From contig NC_059349.1 in NCBI RefSeq assembly GCF_019703515.2, positions 28,889,744-28,953,743 on the forward strand: a stretch of 64,000 bases of DNA. The letters are read 5' to 3'. The DNA is from Myxocyprinus asiaticus (Eukaryota; Chordata; Actinopteri; Cypriniformes; Catostomidae). A program made the position numbers and the translations under genes. Positions 35,341 to 45,928 of the stretch are shown in pieces (within the stretch, counting starts at the first letter, position 1; each line of letters begins with the position of its first letter). The notes below the pieces were generated by a model. That model was given only the letters and a program-made list of their open reading frames with translations. It was not told the DNA's origin and did no database searches.

Positions 35341-36489
35341 TGGTGTGACCACTTCCTGATGACTGCTGTCATTCATTCGGACAGCCAGACGAAGCATATT
35401 TTGATCTGTGCCGAATGTGGAGGACTAACTGCTAAATTGCCTGCTTATGTTTGTGGAACAGGGTGGTTTGCACACACAGACATGATGTGTAATCAAGGCC
35501 AGAATAGAGAGCCAACAGGGCCTTGAGTTTGATGAATGACACAAGGCTTGTCAGAGCATTTAAAAGGCCTCGGCTAAATTAGCCTCTGTGAAAAGAGATT
35601 GATGATTCTGTTAGGGAATGCAAACATACATCCAGAAATACGATCACACATCTAAACACAGGCAGACATGGTGTGCGACACCATGGCTGGACATAAAGCT
35701 TTGCCTATAAATTGTCATGCCCAGGCCAGTTAGAACCATGCAGTGAGCCAGCTCAAACCAAGACTTGTTTGTCTGAAACTCATACAGAGCTTGATGCATT
35801 AGCATGGCAGTCTTTCCACAAACTCCCATTGCAGTCTGGCCTACACTCAATCAGAGTGTGATACAGCTGAGTCATGAAACATGTTCCATTTTGTTTTCTT
35901 ACCAGTAAATGTTGGCACTTGGATGTACACTGTAAACTGTTTTTTTCAGACTGTATAAATGTTTGGTGATGGAATCTCAATAGTTTTATTTGTGTTCAAG
36001 CAATGCACAATGACATAAAGCATAAATACTGGGTGCAGAAATCAGTCCCTCACTTTTCACCAGCATCATGACAATACATTTCATACTGACTCAGTATCAA
36101 TATGTGAAAGGGCTTGTGGCCAAAAATAACATAAAAATATGTCATTGAAATGGACAAAAAAAAAAGCCCTGAAATGTGAAAATGTGGGAAAATGCCACTG
36201 TAATGAATGTCTTTGTCATCTGTAACCTCTGATATATTTCTTAATATTCTATTCTGTGCCTAGTTATGCACACATTGCACAAAATGAGTTGATCTTGATT
36301 TAACTGTAACGTTAACTGTCTAATTATTAAAAATTGATTTTAAATTTAAAAATTTATTTTAAATAATTGATTAAATTGAATTATTTGACATGACATAACA
36401 CACAGTATATTTTATAGGGTTAGAAAAAAATACGCCCTAAAAGTATGTCCATATTATATTAAATATTCTCCAAGGGACAAATATTGCCC
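35341..36489. other. Intergenic DNA downstream of the cadherin gene
   Basis: No gene, RNA or repeat end recognised. Confidence 0.5.
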
Positions 36490-37061
36490 TTAAAAGGAAA
36501 GTTCACCCAAAAATTAAAATGACCCCATCATTTACTCACCCTCATGCCGTCCCAGATGTGTATGACTTTCTTTCTTCTGCTGAACACATACAAAGATTTT
36601 TAGAAGAATATTTCCTCACAATGCAAGTGAATGGATACCAAAATGATGATACTCCAAAAAGCACATAAAGGCAGTATAAAAGTAATCCATAAGAATCCAG
36701 TGGTCATATCATGTTCAGAAGCGATATGATAGGTGTCATATTTTTATATTCAAATAAAGTCTATTTTTACTTTAAATTCTCCTCCCTGCCCAGTAGGTGG
36801 CGATATGTAAGAAAAATGTTTCTTAAATATTAATCTGTTTCTCACCCACACCTATCATATCACTTCTAAAGATATGGATTTAACCACTGGAGTCTTATGG
36901 ATTTCTTTTATGATGCATTTATGTGTGCATTGTGTGGACCTACAGAGCTGAAATATTCTTCTAAAAATATTTGTTTGTGTTCAGAAGAAGAAAAAAAGTC
37001 ATACACATCTGGGATGGCATGAGGGAGATCATTTTCATTTTTAGGTGAACTATCCCATTAA
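36490..37061. mobile_element. TTAA-flanked MITE (type A), 572 bp
   Basis: TTAAAAGGAAAGTTCACCC at the left and GTGAACTATCCCATTAA at the right. The interior contains CATTTACTCACCCTCATGCC, TCCTCCCTGCCCAGTAGGTG and TCTGTTTCTCACCCACACC. It serves as the reference for the interrupted copy at 19233-20376 and the partial copy at 58176. Confidence 0.8.
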
Positions 37062-37844
37062 TGGAAATGTTAAATTGTGACTGTCATATGGTTATGCTTG
37101 TCAAAGTCAGAGATAGAAGTTTAAAATCAGAAGTGTGCATTTGAAAAGTGGTATTTATTGAACTATATGACTTTTTAATGAATCACATGGGATATTTTGT
37201 CTTTTGTCCAGTCTGTGTTTTTAAAGTTGTCATTTTACCCTGCTGATGACAGATTTGGCTTTTAACTCCTGTAATAACATATCCTTTTGTTTGTTTGTCT
37301 GACCAAAGGTAACAGAGACTGAGAATACTGTCTGTGATCATTAGATGGAAGCTGCTATCCTAAAGCAAATGCAATTATTTGTTAACTGGCTTGCTAAATG
37401 AAAACTAAAAGGGCAATTGGAATCTCATTTGACTTGGCACTAAGTAATAATAAATACAGTTTTAATTAAGCAAGTCACTGCAGCGAGCAGATAATGCAAA
37501 CAAAGGAAGATGGGGTCGGCCCATCATTGTTCTCTTTACAGACATGAGACACTATAACACATATATTAGAGGAACTGGAAATCAATATAGCAGATTATTT
37601 TAAGGATTGACATGCATTTATGACTTTGATTCTGTTTCCTGAACTGGCTGTGTTTGGTTTGTGATTATGAAAATTCTTCAGCCCTCCTGGCAAATGATCT
37701 CATAAAGCACATGATATGAATGCTGGGCTGATTACAGTTGGCTGGTAATTTGATTACTAAAAGCAATTGAGTTCAATAAAACATACATACTGTATACTGG
37801 TGATGTTTTGCTTTGACAAAATCAATCTTTCACTTCTCAAGATC
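37062..37844. other. Intergenic DNA, nothing recognised
   Basis: No coding motif or repeat boundary seen. Confidence 0.45.
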
Positions 37845-38319
37845 TTAAAGGTATACAGTAATTCATCCAAAATGAATATTCCCTTATGACTTTGTTTCTT
37901 CTGTGGAATACAAAAGGAAATTATATATACAGTTGTGGCCAAAAATATTGGCACCCTTGGTAAATATGAGCAAAGAAGGCTGTGAAAAAAAAAATCTACA
38001 TTGTTTATCCTTTTGATCTTTCATTAAAAAATGCACAAAAATCGAACCTTTAATTGAAGTAGAACAATTGAAAGTGGGGAAATATCTCATTATTAAATAA
38101 ATATTTTTCTCCAAAACATGTTGGTCTCAATTATTGGCACCCCTAGAAAGTCTTATGAGTAAAATATATCTGTATATTACCCTTCATATTTTACATTTTT
38201 TAGTGCACCTGGGTGACAAGGAACATGAAGTTGTTCAGCCATGACTTCCTGTTTCACAGGGGTATAAATATAAGGTAACACACAGGCCAAATTCCCTTAA
38301 TCATCAATCACAATGGAAT

Positions 38320-38636
38320 GTAGCTATTAGAAAATAGCCAAAGCATTGAAAATGCCCATTTTCACCATCAGCGCAATAATTAACAAGTTCCAATCAACTG
38401 GAGATCTTAAGAATTGGCCTGGAAAAGGGCGTGTCTATGTTGTCTCCATGCACAGTGAGGAGGATGGTTCAAGTGGCCAAAGAATCTCCAAGGAACACAG
38501 CTAGAGAATTGCAGAAATTAGTTGGGTCTTGGGGTAAGAAAGTATCAGACATCACCTACATCACCACAAGTTGTTTGGGAGGGTTTCAAGAAAAAAAGAA
38601 TCTGCTCTCATCCAACAACAAATTCAAATGTCTTCA
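38320..38636 (+). pseudogene. Tc1 transposase, N-terminal part, cut by DIRS1
   Basis: The frame reads the helix-turn-helix region (TVRRMVQVAKESPRNTAREL) and the start of the catalytic domain to NSNVFS-like codons, then DIRS1 sequence begins at GTT 38637. The continuation is at 43965. Confidence 0.75.
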
Positions 38637-38660
38637 GTTCCCTATCTGTCACTCACTCGA

Positions 38661-38817
38661 TGTTGTGTCGATGTAGTGACACTAGGGGTCAATCTTGGGA
38701 GCCCGAGACACCTCTGGTCTTTGATAAAAGGCCAATGAAAATTGGCGAGTGGTATTTGCATGCCACTCCCCCGGACATACGGGTATAAAAGGAGCTGGTA
38801 TGCAACCACTCATTCAG
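38661..38817. repeat. DIRS1 left inverted terminal repeat, copy 3
   Basis: Inverse complement of 43761-43918. It contains the octamer ATTTGCAT and TATAAAAG (38784-38791). Confidence 0.9.
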
Positions 38818-38965
38818 ATTTTCTCTTCGGAGCCGAACGGTCATGCTCATTGAGCTGAATACTACTGTTCATTCACCTCTGCTGGATCTGACGGCGCATT
38901 TCAGCGCCCTCTAAAAGAGTATATATTTCTCTAAAAGAGTGCACACACGGAACATCTTTTTAAAG

Positions 38966-40200
38966 ATGCCTTTCCGATTGTGTGCTATTCCTGGTTGCGG
39001 TCGTTATCTCTCAACTTCGGATGGTCATGATCGCTGTCTTTCGTGTTTGGGTGCGACCCACACGGAGGCAGCGTTTGTGAATGGTTCATGTTCTTACTGC
39101 AAGAACATGACCATGGCAACGTTGCGGTCTCGGCTTGCTTTCGTACCTACGGGTATGAGGCCAGCGCGGCTAGCACTGGTGGTGATTTGGGATCGTCTCC
39201 GCCAGGTATCCCCCCGCAGACCTCCCATTCCCCAGCAAGCTCGTCTGCCCCAATCGGGCTTCCGGATGAGTTCGCCGGCTCGTCTCATGGCGAGTCTGGC
39301 TTCTTGTTCGGAGCCCGCGAAGATGATGAGCTCTCGAGCACAGCATCGGAGAGCGGGCTTGTCCAGTCGGACGCAGAAGCCTGAGCTGGGCTTCCCCCTT
39401 CGGGGACAATTGCCCAGTCACAGGCCGATGCTGAAATGACGGACATGCTTTCCCGGCCAGCCACGCCCGCTCCAATGCCATTCTTCCCGGAAGTGCATGA
39501 GGAGCTGATGAAGTCGTGGGAGGCACCTTTTACTGCCTGGCCCCGACTCCGCAGTTCCCCCGCTCTCACTACCCTCGATGGTAGGGCGGCTAAGGGCTAT
39601 ACGGCGATTCCCCCGGTGGATAAGGCGCTTGCGGTGCACCTATGCCCGCAGAGCGCCGCCACCTGGCGCGGACGCCCTAAGCACCCGTTCAAGCCCTGTA
39701 GGCTCACGTCGTCCCTGACGGCTAAAGCCTACAGTGCTGCTGGACAAGCTGCCTCTGCCCTGCACGCCATGGCTCTCCTGCAGATCCACCAAGCCAAGGT
39801 GCTGAAAGAACTGCACGAGGTTAGTTCAGCCCCAGATTTGATGCAGGAACTGCGCTCAGCGACCGACCTCACTCTCCGGGCAACGAAGGTCACGGCGCGG
39901 TCTCTCGGGCGGACGAGCGCCACCTTTGGCTCAACCTGGTCGAGATGGGTGAGGCCAACAAGACACGGTTCCTTGCTGCCCCATTTCCCAGGCGGGCCCA
40001 TTTGGCGACACCGTCGAGGCAATCCAGCACATCCTGCCCCGGCATGGCTCAAGATCCCGCACTCCGTCTGCTTGTCGCCAAGGGCATCCCCCTGCGGTGA
40101 CTGCACCGGCTCTGCCGCAGCCCACCCCTTTGGCCCGGCCCCGGCGTGGAGCCCACCACAGGAAGCCAATGCCACCCATCTCACAGCCATCATGCGGAAC
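38966..40200 (+). pseudogene. DIRS gag-like protein, frameshifted, copy 3
   Basis: From ATG 38966: FRLCAIPGCGRYLSTSDGH, CLSCLGATH, then CSYCKNMTMATLRSRL, so the Cys/His cluster is intact. Loss of frame follows near 39145 (a 40-base stretch present in copies 2 and 4 is missing). Downstream pieces FFPEVHEELMKSWEAPF and LMQELRSATDLTLRATKV remain in another frame. Confidence 0.75.
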
Positions 40201-40258
40201 TTGGACGCATGGCTCGTGCTTTCCAATCCGTCGTGATGGCTGATCCGGACCGTCCGAC

Positions 40259-41110
40259 TTGGCTACACAATTCAGTTCGCCAGGTGCCTGCCCAGGTTCA
40301 GCAGTATTCACTTCACCTTGGTTTTACAGCCCCTACTTCATCGTACCAAAAAAAGGTGGTGGGTTGCGGCCAATCTTGGACCTGCGAGTACTGAACCGGG
40401 CATTACACAGACTCCCGTTCAAGATGTTGATGCAAAAACGCATTCTGGCGAGCGTCCGGCATCAAGATTGGTTCGTGGCGGTAGACCTGAAGGATGCGTA
40501 CTTCCACATCTCGATCCTTCCTCGACACAGACCCTTCCTGCGGTTCGCATTCGAGGGTCAGGCATATCAGTACAAAGTCCTCCCTTTCGGCCTGTCCCTG
40601 TATCCTCGCATCTTTACGAAGATCGCAGAGGCTGCCCTTGCCCCGTTAAGGGAGGTGGGCATTCGCATTCTCAACTATCTCGATGACTGGCTAATCCTAG
40701 CTCACTCTCGAGACATGTTGTGTGCACACAGGGACCTGGTGCTCTCACACCTCAGCCGACTAGGGCTTCAGGTCAGCTGGGAAAAGAGCAAGCTCCTCCC
40801 GGTTTAGAGCATCTCTTTTCTCGAATTGGAGTTGGACTCAGTCTCCTTGATGGCGCGCCTTACGAACGAGCGTGCCCAGTCGGAGAAGGCGTTCAAACAG
40901 GGAACAGAGGTTCCACTAAAACTTTTTCAGAGGCTCCTGGGGCATATGGCATCCTTGGCAGTGGCCACCCCGCTTAGGTTGATGCATATGAGGCCGCTTC
41001 AGCACTGGCTCCAGACTCGAGTCCCGAGATGGGCATGGCGCCACGGGACACATCGCGTGGCCATCACGTCGGTCTGTCACCGTTTTTTCAGCCCTTGGAC
41101 CGACCTCTAG
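40259..41110 (+). pseudogene. DIRS reverse transcriptase, copy 3, with one in-frame stop
   Basis: The open frame to 40807 includes YFIVPKKGGGLRPILDLR, DWFVAVDLKDAYFH, VLPFGLSLYPRIFTK and the catalytic YLDDW (40676-40690). A TAG at 40805-40807 replaces the Gln codon of copy 2. The connection domain (LELDSVSLMARLTNERAQS, HMRPLQHWLQTRVP) continues in frame after it. The initiating Met is arbitrary because the natural protein is probably made from a longer ORF. Confidence 0.85.
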
Positions 41111-41155
41111 TTTCTACGGGCAGGTGTTCCTCTAGAACTGGTCTCCAGGTGTGTA

Positions 41156-42715
41156 GTGGTCATGACAGACACCTCCAAAATGGGCTGGGGCGCTGCTTGC
41201 AGCGGGCATGCAGCCGCCGGCCTCTGGACTGGCCAGCGACTGCATTGGCACATCAAATGCCTCGAGTTGTTGACAATTCTGCTCGCCCTGCGGAGGTTCC
41301 GGCCGTTGATCCAGGGCAAGCATGTGTTAGTTCGGACAGACAGCACAGCAATGATAGCATATGTCAACCGTCAAGGCGGTCTGCGCTCTCGTTGTATGTC
41401 ACAACTCGCCCGCTGTCTCCTCCTCTGGAGTCAGCAGCACTTCAAGTCGCTGCGAGCCACTCACATCCCGGGCAACCTAAACACTACAGCGGATGCGCTG
41501 TCAAGGCAGGTTACCCTCAGGGGAGAGTGGAGACTCCACCCTCAGGTGGTCCAGCTGATTTGGAGTCGATTTGGACGGGCACAGGTGGACCTGTTCACCT
41601 CCCAAGAATCCTCCCACTGCCCGCTCTGCTACACCCTCACCGAGGCTCCCCTCGGCATAGACGTGCTGGCACACAGTTGGCCCCCTGGCCTACGCAAATA
41701 TGCATTTCCCCCAGTGAGCCTGCTTGCGCATACCCTGTGCAAGGTCAGGGAGGTAGCACCCTACTTGCCCACCCAGACGTGGTTCTCGGACCTCACGCTC
41801 CTCGCGACAGCTCCCCCCTGGCGAATTCCCCTGAGGAAGGACCTTCTTTCTCAGGGACGGGGCACCATCTGGCACCCATGCCCAGACCTCTGGAATCTCC
41901 ATGTCTGGCCCCTAAGCGGTCTACCACCCGCGGTGGTAGACATGATCACTCAGGCTAGGGCCCCCTCTATGAGGCACCTGTATGCCTTTAAGTGGCGTCT
42001 GTTCACTAAGTGGTGTTCTTCCCGACGCGAAGACCCCCAGAGATGCGCAGTCGGATCAGTGCTTTCCTTCCTGCAGGAGAGGCTGGAAGGGAGGCTGTCC
42101 CCTTCCACCTTGAAGGTGTACGTTGCCGCCATAGTAGCACACCATGACGCAGTCGACGGTAAGCCCTTAGAGAAGCATGACCTGATCATCAGGTTCCTAA
42201 GAGGCACCAGGAGGCTTAATCCCTCCAGACCGCGCCTCGTTCCCTCATGGGTCCTCTCCGTAGTTCTTCAGGGTCTACAGAGAGCCCCCTTAGAGCCTTT
42301 GCAGTCAGCTGAGCTTAAGGCACTCTCCTTGAAGACTGCCCTCCTGTCTGCGCTCACTTCCATCAAGAGGGTAGGTGACCTGCAAGCGTTCTCTGTCAGC
42401 GAAACATGCCTGGAGTTCGGTCTGGGTTACTCTCATGTGATCCTGAGACCCCGACCGGGCTATGTGCCCAAGGTTCCCGCCACCCCTTTTAGGGACCAGG
42501 TGGTGAACCTGCAGGTGCTGCCCCAGGAGGAGGCAGACCCAGCCCTGTCATTGCTGTGTCCGGTGCGCACTTTACGCATCTATTTTGATCGCATGCAGAG
42601 CTTTAGAATCTCTGAGCAGCTCTTTGTCTGCTTTGGTGCACAGCGGAAAGGAAGTGCTGTCTCCAAGCAGAGGATCGCCCCGCATATCTCGCCCCGAACA
42701 TGCCGCCCTCGGTAG
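41156..42715 (+). CDS. DIRS RNase H, spacer domain and N-terminal tyrosine recombinase, 519-codon open frame (copy 3)
   Basis: Open throughout. RNase H: TDTSKMGWGA (residues 3-12), CLELLTILLALRR, RTDSTAMIAY and TADALSRQ, giving the acidic residues Asp, Glu, Asp, Asp. Spacer: VDLFTSQESSHCPL, GIDVLAHSWPPG. Recombinase: core-binding helices from about residue 260, LTSIKRVGDLQAFS with the first catalytic Arg at residue 405, and FVCFGAQRKGSAVSK. A deletion at about 42680 shifts the frame to HISPRTCRPR and a stop, so box II and the Tyr are lost from this product. Family role: RNA removal in replication, and integration of the circle. Confidence 0.8.
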   Translation: MVMTDTSKMGWGAACSGHAAAGLWTGQRLHWHIKCLELLTILLALRRFRPLIQGKHVLVRTDSTAMIAYVNRQGGLRSRCMSQLARCLLLWSQQHFKSLRATHIPGNLNTTADALSRQVTLRGEWRLHPQVVQLIWSRFGRAQVDLFTSQESSHCPLCYTLTEAPLGIDVLAHSWPPGLRKYAFPPVSLLAHTLCKVREVAPYLPTQTWFSDLTLLATAPPWRIPLRKDLLSQGRGTIWHPCPDLWNLHVWPLSGLPPAVVDMITQARAPSMRHLYAFKWRLFTKWCSSRREDPQRCAVGSVLSFLQERLEGRLSPSTLKVYVAAIVAHHDAVDGKPLEKHDLIIRFLRGTRRLNPSRPRLVPSWVLSVVLQGLQRAPLEPLQSAELKALSLKTALLSALTSIKRVGDLQAFSVSETCLEFGLGYSHVILRPRPGYVPKVPATPFRDQVVNLQVLPQEEADPALSLLCPVRTLRIYFDRMQSFRISEQLFVCFGAQRKGSAVSKQRIAPHISPRTCRPR

Positions 42716-42903
42716 GGCTACGAGTCCATTCTACCAGAGGTGTAGCGGCTTCCTGGGCCCTGGCCAGAGGTGCCTTTCTAACAGACATTTGCAGAGCAGT
42801 GGGCTGGGCAACACCCAGCACCTTTGCAAGGTTCGCTGGCCAGGTGTATCGCTTGCACATAGTGCCTTCCACCTCCCTTGGAGCTGAAGACGTGCGCCAT
42901 TAA
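42680..42903 (+). pseudogene. DIRS tyrosine recombinase C-terminus, copy 3, nucleophile deleted
   Basis: In a shifted frame the HSTRG box is intact (42727-42738), followed by LTDICRAVGWATPSTFARF. At about 42834 roughly 70 bases present in copy 2 are missing, so ARFYNL becomes ARFAGQ and the catalytic Tyr is lost. Confidence 0.8.
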
Positions 42904-43582
42904 TTCCCAGTAGTGTTCACAACCTTTGTTCCTTGGTTGACTTCCTCCGAGCCCTGTGGCAGTCGAGTTTTCGGAGAGACTCGCTGCCGGCCCAGTACAC
43001 GTGCTAATTAAGAGTCCTGTTCTGGGGTAGGTGCTCCGCATGTGGTGGTTCCCTGTAAGGCTAACCCCATGCGATATATATCTTCAGCTAGTTCGTTTCC
43101 CTGTTGGCAAACTGCGTCTACCTTGGGCAGAGCCCCTCTGCCCCAGTCTCCATGTTTGTAGTAACTCCTCCCCCACTGGGCAGGATCTAACTTGAAGACT
43201 CTCCACATGGTTGGAAAGACCATGTGACATATTCTTCCACTTAAATATCCCCCCCTTTCTTTGGGCGAGGTGTGGTCTCCATGGTGTCTTCCCCTTGGGA
43301 GGGACACCCCCCAACTAGACCTTGCGGCCCAGTCGGATAATCCCCCTTCTTTTTTAGGGAGTGGAAAAAAGAAGGGGAAAAGAGGCCACGACTTGGTTAA
43401 GCCTGTCTCTATCTTTTGGGTAGTCGACTTGTCCCCAAAAAGGGCCATTCGACACTCATAACTATGTTGGGGGAGGTTACGTGTCAACCTGGTGTGCTGG
43501 CTATGAGGCACACAGTAGTCTGCCCACCACACACCGCCAGTTCACATAACACAGTTCAGCCAGTTGTGGCATTTTGTATAGG

Positions 43583-43690
43583 GACCCCTAGTGTCACTAC
43601 ATCGACACAACGTCGAGTGAGTGACAGATAGGGAACGTCATGGTTACTTGTGTAACCTCCGTTCCCTGATGGAGGGAACGAGACTTTGTG
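43583..43690. repeat. DIRS1 internal complementary region, copy 3
   Basis: 43583-43636 is the inverse of the left terminus type and 43637-43690 the inverse of the right terminus, meeting at AGGGAAC|GTCATGG. One mismatch lies at AGACTTTG. Confidence 0.9.
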
Positions 43691-43760
43691 TCCCTCCTGC
43701 CACAACGCTGAACTACCCACTGAAATGGCTGGACCTTATATCGGCTCCTCAGCATAAAAT

Positions 43761-43918
43761 CTGAATGAGTGGTTGCATACCAGCTCCTTTTATACCCGTA
43801 TGTCCGGGGGAGTGGCGTGCAAATACCACTCGTCAATTTTCATTGGCCTTTTATCAAAGACCAGAGGTGACTCGGGCTCCCAAGAGTGACCCCTAGTGTC
43901 ACTACATCGACACAACGT
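43761..43918. repeat. DIRS1 right inverted terminal repeat, copy 3
   Basis: Inverse complement of 38661-38817, followed by the 46-base right extension to 43964. Confidence 0.9.
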
Positions 43919-43964
43919 CTCGTTCCCTCCATCAGGGAATGGAGGTTACACAAGTAACCATGAC

Positions 43965-44450
43965 GTTTGCCAGACACTTCTGGAACTTCAAATGCGACAA
44001 GTTCTATAGTCAGATGAAATGAAAAAAGAGCTTTTTTGCAGCAAACACCAGAGATGGTTTTGGCGCACACAGAGATGAAGAAGTACCCAATGCCCACAGT
44101 TAAATATGGTGCTGGATCTTTAATGTTGTGGGGTTGTTTTTCTGCCAGAGGTCCTGGACATCTTGTTTGGATACATGGCATCATGGACTCTATCAAAAAC
44201 CAACAGATAAAAAATCAAAACCTGGCTGCCACTGCCAGAAAGCTTACAATGGGCCCTGGTTGGATCTTCCAGTAGGACAATGATCCAAAACAAAAATCAA
44301 AATCAACACAAAAATGGTTCACTGATCACAAAATCAAGGTTCTGCCATAGCCATCCCAGTCCCCAACCTGAACCCCATAGAAAATTTGTGGGATGAACTG
44401 AAGAGGAGAGTCCACCAACATGGACCTCTGAATTTGAATGATCTGTAGAG
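43965..44450 (+). pseudogene. Tc1 transposase, C-terminal part after the DIRS1 insert
   Basis: Resumes with GTTTGCCAGACACTTCTGG, matching the inverse strand of 23890-23912. DNDPKQKS and KIKVLP regions are visible, but stops (for example TAG just before DND at 44274-44276) interrupt it. Confidence 0.75.
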
Positions 44451-44888
44451 ATTCTATATGGAATAATGGTCTCAGATCCCTTGCCAGGTGTTCTCCAACC
44501 TCATTAGGCATTATAAGAGAATTATCTTGGCAAAGGGAGGTTGCAAAATGTATTGACTAAAAGAGTGCCAATAATTATGGCCAATGCATTTTGGAGAAAA
44601 TATTTATTTATCAATTAGATATTTACCCCATTTCAATTGTTTTACTTAAAATAAAATTTAGATTTTTGTAATTCTTTTGAATGAAAGATCAAAAGGATAA
44701 ATAATGTAGATTTTTTTTTCACAGCCTTCTTTGCTCATATTTACCATGGGTGCCAATATTTTTGGCCACTACTGTATATATAAAGATGCAACATCTCATT
44801 TTGTGTTCCACTGAAGAAGAAGAAAAGTCATACAGGTTTGGAACAACATGAGGGTGATTTTTTTGTTTTTGGGTGAACTATACCTTAC

Positions 44889-45509
44889 ACCTCACTTTAA
44901 AGAATAATTGTAGGAACAGCTACAGTATGAATAGAAGCCCTGCTTTGTATTTACCTCATGTTATGTCTTTTTTTAATGGCTTAACATTCATTTTCATTAG
45001 GTGTAATGTGAACAAAATGTCAGGCAGATAGTGAATGGATATCTAAGTGGCCTTTCTTGTCTGAACAGAGGAGAAACATTATATGTTTTCAGGCAGACAA
45101 TCAATGCCCCCATATTCAACAGCTTCTTCTCCTAGACTTTACATCCAGAGAGACATGTTACATTTTTGTAAAGACATCCACTCTTCATTTTATATGTCTG
45201 ACCTTCAATAAAGTAATACATATTGTTTCAAAGTGAGTACAGAGCGGGTTCATTTCCATTGCACAGCTAGTGAATGATTTAAGAGTGTGAAAATGACAAC
45301 TTCAGTCAAATGACTGATTACTTCTAATTAATATTACTCATAAAATGGTTTTAGCGCCACAAGAGTTCTCCTTACATGCTCCTCAGCTGATTAAGATAAT
45401 TTAACAAGCATTTCTTAAATATGCCTGAACTTGGACCTATCAGCTCGACGTCATCTTCAAGCAGCACTTACAAGGTGTTTACGCTCTGAGTCTGTCAAAC
45501 CAACCCCAG
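44889..45509. other. Intergenic DNA, nothing recognised
   Basis: No coding motif or repeat boundary seen. Confidence 0.45.
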
Positions 45510-45914
45510 TTCGTCACAATAGTACGAGGTGGTGAATTTGTACCAATTCATACGCGTTAATTTGTATGAAATAATTTGACTTATACACCTACCAATGTGA
45601 GACGCTTCCCTGATGTGGCGTTTGTTCTATGTTAATCCAAAACTGTGTTTTCATAACTTTAACCCTTACCCCAAACCCCATCCCTAAATGAAACTATAAA
45701 ATGTAACAACTTACCCTACCCAGAGAGTACAAATATAACCATGATATTAACGTTAAAAGCCCTGATGTGTAATACGGAAGAAAGCAACACTTCCGGGTTC
45801 CAAGCGCATGTTTGTGAAGCGTGTGTGATTGATAGTTGTATGAATTGTATGTTGTATTATGAATGAAGTCATACAAATTGGTAAGAATTCGCCACCTTGT
45901 AGTACTGTGACGAA
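45510..45914. mobile_element. MITE with ~43-bp inverted ends (405 bp)
   Basis: TTCGTCACAATAGTACGAGG at the left and its imperfect inverse at the right (about 35 of 43 match), containing GGTGGTGAATTTGTACCAA / TTGGTAAGAATTCGCCACC. No coding frame. Superfamily not assigned. Confidence 0.6.
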
Positions 45915-45928
45915 TTCTCATGAGACTA

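Larger units (their letters stand above)
38637..43964 (+). mobile_element. DIRS1-type retrotransposon, complete boundaries (copy 3, 5328 bp)
   Basis: GTT at 38637-38639 and after the right terminus at 43965-43967. Same parts and order as copy 2, but about 1 kb shorter through several internal deletions, such as ~100 bp before the RT (about 40320) and 12 bp near 40890. It is inserted in the Tc1 transposase. The uninterrupted sequence can be read from the other Tc1 copy at 23906-23912 (inverse strand). It holds the best preserved coding stretch of the family here (41156-42715). Confidence 0.92.
37930..44774 (+). mobile_element. Tc1-like transposon split by a DIRS1 element (copy 2 of this Tc1 family)
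   Basis: Starts CAGTTGTGGCCAAAAATATT after TA (37928-37929) and ends with the inverse AATATTTTTGGCCACTACTG before TA (44775-44776). Without the DIRS1 insert (38637-43964) the element is 1517 bp, a normal Tc1 length. Transposase runs on the plus strand: 38431-38636, then 43965 to about 44450. Confidence 0.85.
37845..44888. mobile_element. TTAA MITE (type B) split by a Tc1 element (outer shell of a three-level nest)
   Basis: The left piece (37845-37929) starts TTAAAGGTATACAGTAATTC and includes TTTCTTCTGTGGAATACA. The right piece (44775-44888) has GTTCCACTGAAGAAG, GTCATACAGGTTTGGAAC and the degraded end GGGTGAACTATACC. Joined, they form a MITE of about 200 bp like 20552-20851. The Tc1 element lies between them. 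Confidence 0.7.
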
